DNA of 64,000 nucleotides from Telluribacter humicola (GTDB taxonomy: Bacteria > Bacteroidota > Bacteroidia > Cytophagales > Spirosomataceae). Positions within the stretch are counted from its first letter, which is position 1. Each line of letters opens with the position of its first letter. Shown piece by piece: positions 17,924-25,692 of the stretch. The DNA lies in NCBI RefSeq assembly GCF_017355935.1, contig NZ_JAFIQT010000006.1:186001-250000 (forward strand), given 5' to 3'. The position numbers and the translations under genes are program-made. The notes beneath the pieces were generated by a model that had not been told where the DNA came from, searched no databases, and saw nothing but the letters and a program-made list of their open reading frames with translations.

Positions 17924-19164
17924 TGGAGCTCTTACAACCGGTCATGCTGTGGGGAGCTCTGGCGGTAGCCATTCCTATCCTGATCCACTTCTGGCACCAG
18001 AAGAAAGGTAAGGTCATCGCGTGGGCAACTACCCAGTGGCTCCACGAGAAAAACCAGCAACAGCATCAAGGTCTACGGCTGGATAACCTGCTGCTTCTCC
18101 TGCTGCGTTGCCTGGTCCTGCTTGTACTGACCTTCTTGCTGAGCAGTCCTGTACTGGATACCTGGAATAGCACAACCACTACTCAAAGTGTGCACCTTGT
18201 ACAGCCTGATAGCTATGTTACTGATAACTACCGCTTCGAGCTGGAAGAGGCCTTGGGGAAAAGGGAGAAGGTATACTGGATAGATGCTCCCGTACATGAA
18301 GTACAGGAGCTCAGGGCCCAACCCGGGTCCACAAACCTAAATCCGCTACAGATTCAATCAGCTATTAACCAACTCCGGCAGACCGAAAGGCTAGGTAACA
18401 ATGCCGAGCTGCACCTTTACCTGCTCAACCAGCAGGAGCTGGCCACCATCCCGTTCATTCAGGTACCTACCCAGTTTCAGCTTCATGCCGTAGCCGATAC
18501 TTCCCGCCGACCAGTGCAGGAGTATGTGGAGTTGTCCAACGATCAGAAACTATTTATAAGCGCAGACAACCGGTTGTCTGCCAGACCTACCTTACCTGCT
18601 ACCCAACGCTTTCGGGACGTACCGGTTCATAAGGGAAACTTTGCTGTAAGGCTGGACTATACAGATCAGGTCCAGCAGCAAATAGTGGTGGCCGCTTTGG
18701 AGGCTCTTATGGAGGTATACAACCTGTCCATAACACTAGATAAAGAGTTGCAGCCGGGCAAGAACTATGACTGGATATTCACGGACCGAGCTCCAGTTAC
18801 ACCCCTTGCCGGGTCTATTTACGTGATTTCTAACGGTGGTAAGCAATATAACATCGAGAAAATGCCTATAAATACCCTTCCTCATGTAGTTTATACGGGG
18901 GAAGCACTTCAACCAAAGACTTCTGAACTGGTAGCCAATGGGCAGCTACCTGAGTGGCTGGGCGAGCTACTAGTGAGTCAATATGGTCTTCAGAAGCAGG
19001 TCAATCCGCTGAGTGAGCGGGAGCTACAGACCCTTTTTGTAAGGAGTGAAAGCGATGAAAGGCTGACTGCCGCTACCGGTGAGCCCATACAGAAAGCTTT
19101 ACTACTGCTATTCATCCTGTTGGTGGGGTTGGAACGCTGGATAGCTATAACGAAAAACGCATGA
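17923..19164 (+). CDS. BatA-like membrane protein without VWA domain
   Basis: 413 residues. The N-terminus has the BatA-type pair of membrane helices: residues 8-24 (WGALAVAIPILIHFW) followed by KKGKVIAWATTQWL, and a second near 47-73. A third helix closes the protein near 388-406 (KALLLLFILLVGLERW). Between them is an extracytoplasmic stretch of about 300 residues with no VWA motif and no domain I recognise. BatA proteins normally bring a VWA domain to the membrane; here the DUF58 protein encoded just upstream may supply it. The frame overlaps the gene before by 1 base and the gene after by 4 (ATGA). Confidence 0.82.
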   Translation: MELLQPVMLWGALAVAIPILIHFWHQKKGKVIAWATTQWLHEKNQQQHQGLRLDNLLLLLLRCLVLLVLTFLLSSPVLDTWNSTTTTQSVHLVQPDSYVTDNYRFELEEALGKREKVYWIDAPVHEVQELRAQPGSTNLNPLQIQSAINQLRQTERLGNNAELHLYLLNQQELATIPFIQVPTQFQLHAVADTSRRPVQEYVELSNDQKLFISADNRLSARPTLPATQRFRDVPVHKGNFAVRLDYTDQVQQQIVVAALEALMEVYNLSITLDKELQPGKNYDWIFTDRAPVTPLAGSIYVISNGGKQYNIEKMPINTLPHVVYTGEALQPKTSELVANGQLPEWLGELLVSQYGLQKQVNPLSERELQTLFVRSESDERLTAATGEPIQKALLLLFILLVGLERWIAITKNA

Positions 19165-21368
19165 AAGAGCTGCAGCGAGGTATAGCATCCATTCAGTACC
19201 AACTCTACGCTCAGGCGTTGTTGATCTGCATCCTTATGGTGCTGTCGCTCGGTCTGGCTGCTTCCGCCTTTACAGATTCACCGATTGCCATTGGAGCGGC
19301 TGCGCTGGCAGGTCTGGCTGGTGGAGGGTTTTGGAGTAAGATTTACCAGAACAAAAAGCCACTGGCGGTGCAGATCCTGCACCAGAAGGTAGGAGATACG
19401 GAGTACAGCCTGCACTTATTGGATAAGCCGGAGCTAAACATTGCCGAGCAGCTTCAACTGGAACGTCTGGTAGAGAAGACCCAGAAAATACTGCTACCCA
19501 ATGTACTCTTTGCAGGTTTGAGACCTTTTATAATCCTGCTGGTGGCGGCGGTGGCGCTGCGTATAGCGGCTCCTCTACTCAAAGATCAATCTCCGGCAGC
19601 GACCACATACCTGGAGGATGCACAGTCTCCAGCAGTAAAGCAAGGTGAAAAAGCCCCTCAGTTCCGGTCAGCTACGGTTCGGGTACAGCCGCCAGCTTAC
19701 ACAGGTCTTCCTCCAAAAGAATCATCCGACCTGAACATTTCGGCCCTAAGTGGCTCCTCCCTCACCTGGCAACTCCGCTTTAAAAGTCGGGAACAGCTCG
19801 TAGTCAGACTGGCTAACGGGCGGGGAGAAGAAGTACCTTTTACTAAAAAACAGAACTATTTTGAATACAGGGACCGGCTGGTTAGCTCTGGCTTGTATTC
19901 CATCAAGGCGTACTGGCGACTGCCGACCGGAGCCGATTCGCTTGTGTACCAGTCAGAGTGGTACCGGTTGGAAGCGCAGCCGGACCTGAGCCCCCGCATT
20001 GAGCCAACATCTAAGGAAATGTACTCGTACCACTTTCTGAAGGACCCCAAAACAGTTACTGTCTCCGCTCAGGTTTCGGATGACTTTCGGGTAAAGCAGG
20101 CCTTCATCGTAGCTACAGTAGCGCGGGGATCGGGAGAGAATGTAAAGTTCCGGGAGGTGAAGTTTCCGCTTTCGCCTGCTAACTTCAGGCAGGCCCGATT
20201 GAGCAAAACCATCGACCTGAAAACCCTGGACTTTGCACCTGGTGATGAGCTATACTACTACTGGGCCGCTATTGATAATAAAGAGCCCGAAGCCAACTTT
20301 GCCAAGTCGGATACCTACTTCATCGTGTACAAAGATACCGCCCGACTGGAAGAGTCGGAGTTGGCTACTATGGCCGTGAACATCATGCCGGAGTACTTCC
20401 GGAGCCAGCGCCAGATCATCATTGATACCGAAAAGCTGCTAGCCCGGAAGAAAAAGCTCACGAAGCAGCAGTTCAACAGTACCTCCAACGAAATAGGCTT
20501 CGACCAGAAAGTACTCCGGCTGCGCTACGGGCAGTACCTGGGTGAAGAATTTGAGAACAACATCGGTGGAGGAGCGGCCCTGCCCGCCGGTGCCGAAGGA
20601 GACCTGTTGGTAGGATTCAGGCACGCCCATGATTCGGGAGAAGGTGACCATAGCGAGCCGCACGCGGAGCCGCATGCCCATGAGCATCATGACAAGCAGG
20701 CGGATGAGCAGCAGGATCCATTGGCGGCCCTGATGGAGCAGTATGTGCACGCGCACGATGACGGAGAGTTGAATACGTACTACGAGCAGTCGACGCGCAG
20801 TCTGCTTAAAATGGCGCTGGAACAAATGTGGCAGTCTGAATTGCACCTGCGGTTGTACGAACCGGAGAAGGCTCTTCCCTTTGAACACAAAGCGCTGGAG
20901 TATCTCAAGTCGGCCCAGCATAAAGCCCGTACCTTTGTAAAGAAAAGTGGGTTTGATCCGCCTCCCATCAAAGAGAAGGAAACCCGATTGACAGGTGAAT
21001 TCAAAAAGATAAACCCGAATTTCAAACATGAGCGGGTGTATGATCAGGTGCTACTGGCTCAGCTGGCAGGTGAAGTACTAGGTTTTCTGGATAAAGGCAT
21101 ACGAAAGAATCTGCTTACGCAGCCCCAAAAACAGAAACTACTGCAATTAGGTACTATACTATCGGCCGGAGTAATGAATGGAGAGTTACGTGGCTGGTCG
21201 GTACTTGCTAGCCTGCAGAAACTGGCGGGAGGGAAACCTCTTTCGGATCAGGAGATGCGCAGCTTACAATCAAAACTTTATTCACTTACTGGCCCGAAAG
21301 CTCCCGTTGATCAGCCTTACACCAGCGACAAGAAGCTTCAAAAAGCCTTTTGGGATAACCTCAAATGA
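19161..21368 (+). CDS. DUF4175-like membrane protein with histidine-rich segment
   Basis: 735 residues. Hydrophobic helices lie near 17-37, 40-57 and 113-135, followed by a long extracytoplasmic part. That part contains beta-rich modules (PPAYTGLPPKESSD, VSAQVSDDFRVKQAFIVA, FAPGDELYYYWAAIDNKEPE) and alpha-helical C-terminal regions, as in DUF4175. At about 487-515 there is a His/Glu/Asp-rich stretch (HSEPHAEPHAHEHHDK) that could bind metal ions or be a flexible linker. DUF4175 genes accompany MoxR/DUF58/BatA genes in Bacteroidota; no function has been established that I can name. ATGA overlaps on both sides show tight coupling with neighbours. Confidence 0.82.
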   Translation: MKELQRGIASIQYQLYAQALLICILMVLSLGLAASAFTDSPIAIGAAALAGLAGGGFWSKIYQNKKPLAVQILHQKVGDTEYSLHLLDKPELNIAEQLQLERLVEKTQKILLPNVLFAGLRPFIILLVAAVALRIAAPLLKDQSPAATTYLEDAQSPAVKQGEKAPQFRSATVRVQPPAYTGLPPKESSDLNISALSGSSLTWQLRFKSREQLVVRLANGRGEEVPFTKKQNYFEYRDRLVSSGLYSIKAYWRLPTGADSLVYQSEWYRLEAQPDLSPRIEPTSKEMYSYHFLKDPKTVTVSAQVSDDFRVKQAFIVATVARGSGENVKFREVKFPLSPANFRQARLSKTIDLKTLDFAPGDELYYYWAAIDNKEPEANFAKSDTYFIVYKDTARLEESELATMAVNIMPEYFRSQRQIIIDTEKLLARKKKLTKQQFNSTSNEIGFDQKVLRLRYGQYLGEEFENNIGGGAALPAGAEGDLLVGFRHAHDSGEGDHSEPHAEPHAHEHHDKQADEQQDPLAALMEQYVHAHDDGELNTYYEQSTRSLLKMALEQMWQSELHLRLYEPEKALPFEHKALEYLKSAQHKARTFVKKSGFDPPPIKEKETRLTGEFKKINPNFKHERVYDQVLLAQLAGEVLGFLDKGIRKNLLTQPQKQKLLQLGTILSAGVMNGELRGWSVLASLQKLAGGKPLSDQEMRSLQSKLYSLTGPKAPVDQPYTSDKKLQKAFWDNLK

Positions 21369-23050
21369 TCAGATTCAACTTTATAGAACAGTTCAATTCT
21401 TCGGATCTCCTACACTGGGCGCTGGTGGACCTCCTGTTCCTTTTGCCTGTACTACAAATAGTACTACTACTGCGACATACTGCTATCTCAGGCGGCAGAA
21501 AGTGGGTACGTTTGGCGCTGAATATACTCCTGTGGCTGGTACTGGTGGGGTATGTACTGCAACCATCATGGAGGATTCCTGCTGAATCGGGGCAGGTACT
21601 ATTAGTGGGAGAAGAAGTACCTGCTGCGTTTGTACAGCATCTGAAAGATAGCCTGCAAGTTGCTGAGAGCCGGACCTCGGCAGAGTTCCTGGATGAAGAG
21701 GATCATAACTCTGGATATAGAGCTGACTCGGTAACGTTGGTAGGGCAGGGATTCTCAACAGAGATACTTGGCCAATTGAGTGATCGTAGCCTCCTCTGGA
21801 TACCCTACATAGCCCCGGACCAACTGCATGACCTGCGTTGGAAGGGTGTGGTTAGGAAGGGCGAAAGACAACGGGTTCGGGGGAATATCCATTCATCCAA
21901 AGAGCAGTACCTCAAGCTGCGCTATGCCGATCATATACTTGATAGTGTACAGGTACGGGAGGGGAATAATAGCTTTCAGTTGGAATACCCTGCCTTCTCG
22001 GAAGGTAGAACTGAAACCCTACTGACCCTGGGAAGTCAGGTACTGGATACCCTTCGATACTACACCAGACCTGCTAAGTACAACACGATCCACTTCATAC
22101 TGGACAGTCCCGACTTTGAGAGCAAAACCTTGGCCAACTGGTTGGGCAAACAAGGACATAAGGTACAGGTGTCGGCTAGCCTCTCCAAAGACATAAATAG
22201 CAGCCTTAGCATCAATACTCCCGGTAAAGAGGAAGCCGATATGATCATTACCGATGCTGCCCACGCTACACATTCGCAGGTGAAAAAGGCGGTAGCAGAC
22301 GGGAAGAGCGTCCTGTTCCTAAACCTGACAGACCCGATCATTGAGCTGAAGGGGATCAATCGTGCAGTAGGGAGTTCATGGAAAGTGAAGAAAACCAGTA
22401 ATGAATTGACCGTTAATATAGGGAATGAATTAACCGCGCTATCCTACTCCTTTACGGATGCTCTGAATCAAAATGAGGTGACTCAGGTACCGGTAGCTGT
22501 GCAGAGAACATCAGGCAAGGTAGGTGTGAGCTTATTAACTGAAACTTATCCCTTGCAGCTAAGTGGTGATAGTCTTACGTATAGTAAAGTTTGGAAGGCT
22601 ATACTGGCCGAACTACAACCTGCTACAAAAGAAAATATTCAGGTTGATGCTCCCCTGTTCAGGGGTATAAGAGGTCGTTTACAGTTCAATGACTTTGCCT
22701 CAAAACCTGCTTCTGTATTAGTAGGAAACGACACTATTCATCTCCATTATTCAGCCATCAATCCTCTCACTGCCGAGGCACGTTATCTTCCCGACCAGTC
22801 AGGGTGGGTGAGTAGTCAGGATTCAACAGAGGTCTACGTCGAAGATGGGGAAAGCTTTGGCAGTCTTTATCAAATCAAACTCATAAGCAGCTACCTACGC
22901 ACACATTCCAGGTACAGTAAGCCAGCACTTACACGTACCCCGCAGCGCCAGAAGGTTGTCAGGCTGCCGGATTGGCTGTGGCTGCTGCTTTTTATAGTCT
23001 GCTTTACAGCATTGTGGGTAGAGCCTCGTTTGCAACCGAAAAGGGCTTAG
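21365..23050 (+). CDS. Membrane protein with GATase-like middle region, last gene of the MoxR operon
   Basis: 561 residues. Two N-terminal helices (about 16-38 and 46-65), a long extracytoplasmic middle and one C-terminal helix (near 536-553, DWLWLLLFIVCFTALW). The middle has alternating beta-alpha segments such as NTIHFILDSPDFES, EADMIITDAAHATHSQVKKA and KSVLFLNL, which resemble the class I glutamine-amidotransferase-like fold seen in BatA-family relatives, but no catalytic Cys-His-Glu triad is evident. It starts within the previous stop (ATGA) and the operon ends here, 9 bases before the convergent LytTR regulator. Function unknown; I infer a structural partner of the BatA-like and DUF4175 proteins. 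Confidence 0.75.
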   Translation: MIRFNFIEQFNSSDLLHWALVDLLFLLPVLQIVLLLRHTAISGGRKWVRLALNILLWLVLVGYVLQPSWRIPAESGQVLLVGEEVPAAFVQHLKDSLQVAESRTSAEFLDEEDHNSGYRADSVTLVGQGFSTEILGQLSDRSLLWIPYIAPDQLHDLRWKGVVRKGERQRVRGNIHSSKEQYLKLRYADHILDSVQVREGNNSFQLEYPAFSEGRTETLLTLGSQVLDTLRYYTRPAKYNTIHFILDSPDFESKTLANWLGKQGHKVQVSASLSKDINSSLSINTPGKEEADMIITDAAHATHSQVKKAVADGKSVLFLNLTDPIIELKGINRAVGSSWKVKKTSNELTVNIGNELTALSYSFTDALNQNEVTQVPVAVQRTSGKVGVSLLTETYPLQLSGDSLTYSKVWKAILAELQPATKENIQVDAPLFRGIRGRLQFNDFASKPASVLVGNDTIHLHYSAINPLTAEARYLPDQSGWVSSQDSTEVYVEDGESFGSLYQIKLISSYLRTHSRYSKPALTRTPQRQKVVRLPDWLWLLLFIVCFTALWVEPRLQPKRA

Positions 23051-23059
23051 ATCCAACAT

Positions 23060-23842
23060 TTATTCACCCAGCCAGCTACGAAATTCTGCGGCTTTATCAC
23101 GGCTAATGATTACCTCTTCTTCCGGCGTAGGTGTAAGAGCTACCTTCAGCTTTCCGTTAAAGTACGAATTGAGCCGGTTCACTGATTTAAATTCAATAAT
23201 AAACTGACGGTTGGCCCGGTAGAAGTAGCGGCTGTCCAGCGATTTCTCCAGTTCATCCATGGTAAAGTCCACCAGGTACTGCCGATTCTCACGGGTACAG
23301 GCGTACACCAGCCTTTCCTTGGTGAAAAAGTAGGCTACTTCAGTGGTTGTAATAGGAAACATGCGCTGCCCCTGCTTGACCAGTATCCGGTCCCGGTAGT
23401 TGGTTCTGGAAGGAGCGTTGTGGGCCTGCAGCTCCTGCAATAGAGCTTCTATGTTCACCTGAGTGGGCTGCTTGTCGGCATAGAGGCTCTTTAATTCCCT
23501 GAACTTTTGTAGGCCTCTTGCCAACTCCTTTTCCTGAATGGGTTTGAGCAGGTACTCAATGCTGTTGACACTAAAAGCTTTAATCGCGTACTCGTCGTAG
23601 GCGGTGGTGAATATAACCGGGCACTTTACCTCCACCTGATTAAATATCTCAAAGCTTTGTCCGTCTACCAGCTCGATGTCCAGTAGCATCAGGTCAGGCG
23701 CAGGATGCTGACGAAACCAATTGACACTCTTCTCGATACTATCCAGCACTGCCACTACCTTTATGGTAGAGTCAAGGGCCTGTACCATCTTGTGTAGACG
23801 ACGGGCGGCTATGGATTCGTCCTCAACGATGACTAAGTTCAT
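23060..23842 (-). CDS. LytTR-family response regulator
   Basis: 260 residues. A receiver domain (1-115) has the phosphoacceptor D55 in LMLLDIELVDG, acidic residues E7-D8, and K100 in YLLKPIQ. A LytTR DNA-binding domain follows (about 148-258) with typical phrases RDRILVKQGQRM, YFFTKERLVYA and FYRANRQFIIE. It is the output half of the pair with the kinase just upstream, overlapping it by 20 bases. Target promoters are not known. It faces the MoxR operon tail to tail. Confidence 0.95.
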   Translation of the reverse strand: MNLVIVEDESIAARRLHKMVQALDSTIKVVAVLDSIEKSVNWFRQHPAPDLMLLDIELVDGQSFEIFNQVEVKCPVIFTTAYDEYAIKAFSVNSIEYLLKPIQEKELARGLQKFRELKSLYADKQPTQVNIEALLQELQAHNAPSRTNYRDRILVKQGQRMFPITTTEVAYFFTKERLVYACTRENRQYLVDFTMDELEKSLDSRYFYRANRQFIIEFKSVNRLNSYFNGKLKVALTPTPEEEVIISRDKAAEFRSWLGE

Positions 23843-24872
23843 GACGGTTGTTTGTTATTAGGGGTATCATCACCTGAAAGTGCGTAGCCGTTTCATTGAT
23901 GACTATATCAGGTTGATTCAGCAGGGCATACTTAGCCGATATATTCACCAGACCCGTTTTATTCGATTGTACGGCCGTTTTTCGCTTCTGCAGATTATTC
24001 GTAATGATGAGGTTATTAGCTTCATCGGTATATAGCTTTATGTTCAGAGGCCTGGATTCCGATATCATATTATGCTTCACGGCATTCTCGATCAGGATCT
24101 GTAGGGTAAGGGGCGGGATCAGGTAATCATGAAGTGCCGGATCTATCTCTTTAGTCAGGTAGAGCCCTTCTTCAAATCGAGTCTTTAGCAGGTACATATA
24201 AGCATCAATGAAGTCCAGCTCCCGAACCAGTGTCGTAAGCTCCTGCTCGTTGCTCTGAAGAAGGTACCGATAGATAGCTGACAGCTCTTCGATAAAACGC
24301 ACGGCCTGCTTGGGGTTCTCCTCCACCAGCGCTGTCAGCGAATTGAGGCTGTTGAACAGAAAGTGTGGACTCACCTGGTTTTTAAGCGATTCCAGTCGGC
24401 TTTGCAGAGCCCTCTTTTCCAGTGCTTCGGAGAGTAGTACTGATTTCTTCCACTGTTCCAGATAGTAAAAGGCCTCGTACACTCCAGCAATCAGCTGGCT
24501 GAAAAAGAGGGTCATGCCAATACTGTACAGGTAGTTGTAAATAGTCTGTTTGTCTTCCGGCCAGAATCCCAGCCACCGTTCCATCCATACGTGCCAGCTT
24601 CCCACAAGTACAGCAACCACGAGCAGAAGGGCCGCCAGGGCCAGCATGCGCTGACGAATGGGTTTGATACCCGGATAGCGGCTGCGGGTAAGACGGATAG
24701 CCATTCGGGTACTTTCCCAGATGACAGTAACGAATAGGAGTTGCCAGCCGATAACCTTCAGGGCTGGCTGATCCCGTTCAACGATTTGCCGCAGGTAAAA
24801 AAACAGGAAGAAGATCAGGTTCTGGATCAGCATTCCGATCAGCCGGATCCTGTTATCATTTAGTTTTTCCAT
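23823..24872 (-). CDS. LytS-type sensor histidine kinase
   Basis: 349 residues. Four membrane helices (about 10-28, 40-56, 76-95 and 112-131) make the sensor part, with no large periplasmic domain. A short coiled region leads to the His_kinase domain with the phosphorylated H170 in NQVSPHFLFNSLN. The ATPase part has the N box LIENAVKHN and a degenerate G region near SNKTGLVNI. This is the usual partner of LytTR regulators, and the overlap of 20 bases with the regulator gene shows coupling. The signal sensed is unknown. Confidence 0.93.
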   Translation of the reverse strand: MEKLNDNRIRLIGMLIQNLIFFLFFYLRQIVERDQPALKVIGWQLLFVTVIWESTRMAIRLTRSRYPGIKPIRQRMLALAALLLVVAVLVGSWHVWMERWLGFWPEDKQTIYNYLYSIGMTLFFSQLIAGVYEAFYYLEQWKKSVLLSEALEKRALQSRLESLKNQVSPHFLFNSLNSLTALVEENPKQAVRFIEELSAIYRYLLQSNEQELTTLVRELDFIDAYMYLLKTRFEEGLYLTKEIDPALHDYLIPPLTLQILIENAVKHNMISESRPLNIKLYTDEANNLIITNNLQKRKTAVQSNKTGLVNISAKYALLNQPDIVINETATHFQVMIPLITNNRHELSHR

Positions 24873-24976
24873 TCGGAGTGATTCTGTCCTAAGTCTTTCT
24901 GGCCGCGGTTCTTCTATACAAACCGTATGATAAGTACTTTTTTAGGAGCTTTTATCTTAATCGAAAATACAAGGAA

Positions 24977-25501
24977 TCAGGCTAATTCAATTGAGGCCTG
25001 CTTATATATTTGATCCGGTTTTATAGAGAGTCCTTTTTTTCTTTTAGCTACTGTCAGACTAATGATAATCAGGAGGGACGTTATGGAAGGGAGCAGGGCC
25101 AGCGGGTTCAGGATGAAGGAGGGGAGTATCAGTATGATTTGTATGATATTCATTCTGATTAGTGGAGTATAGTACTGCCAGTTGCCCCGACTCAGGTTGG
25201 TGATGCCGGAGAGCGTGTACCCATTGATCAGCAGGAATATGACACCATAGAGCAGGAGAGAATACGTGCGAAAGGTATAGATAAAGGTTCCATCCTGGAT
25301 ACTCAAGTACGTAAAGGTACTGATAGCTACAATGTGCCCGATCATATTGATCAGGGGGTACATGGCCAGGAAAGACAGGTACATCATAAAGCTCTTCTTC
25401 TGGTTGAATTGGGGATGACGGTACAGCCTGAGGCAGAATATGGGAGTGACTACCAATGTAATCAGAAGCAGTAATAGGTCCGTGTTCTCTTTGTTGATCA
25501 T
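24977..25501 (-). CDS. Small polytopic membrane protein, unknown
   Basis: 174 residues. Four to five hydrophobic helices (about 8-24, 38-62, 76-97, 112-130 and 134-150) and a short positively charged C-terminal tail (AKRKKGLSIKP). I do not recognise the family. It lies upstream of the histidine kinase on the same strand with a 104-base gap, so it may be co-expressed and could assist signal sensing, but that is position-based inference. Base composition is similar to its neighbours. Confidence 0.6.
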   Translation of the reverse strand: MINKENTDLLLLLITLVVTPIFCLRLYRHPQFNQKKSFMMYLSFLAMYPLINMIGHIVAISTFTYLSIQDGTFIYTFRTYSLLLYGVIFLLINGYTLSGITNLSRGNWQYYTPLIRMNIIQIILILPSFILNPLALLPSITSLLIIISLTVAKRKKGLSIKPDQIYKQASIELA

Positions 25502-25635
25502 GGCTGATAGTTGTTTGTAATTAGTGATGCAACAAAGTTGATAGGTACAGGTCTAAATTGAAATACTGCCGTGCGCGAATCGTCGGATGAAAATACTGAA
25601 GGGTAGGAACAGCCTTGCCAAACGTAGTGGTAACA

Positions 25636-25671
25636 ACAAAAAAATACCCCTGCTCCTAGCGGGCAGGGGTA
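25636..25671 (-). terminator. Rho-independent terminator of the M14 peptidase gene
   Basis: Stem TACCCCTGC (25645-25653) and GCAGGGGTA (25663-25671); on the minus strand it is followed by a run of seven T. It lies 22 bases after the stop of the gene ending at 25693. Confidence 0.85.
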
Positions 25672-25692
25672 CAGTGTAAGTACTAATCTTTA

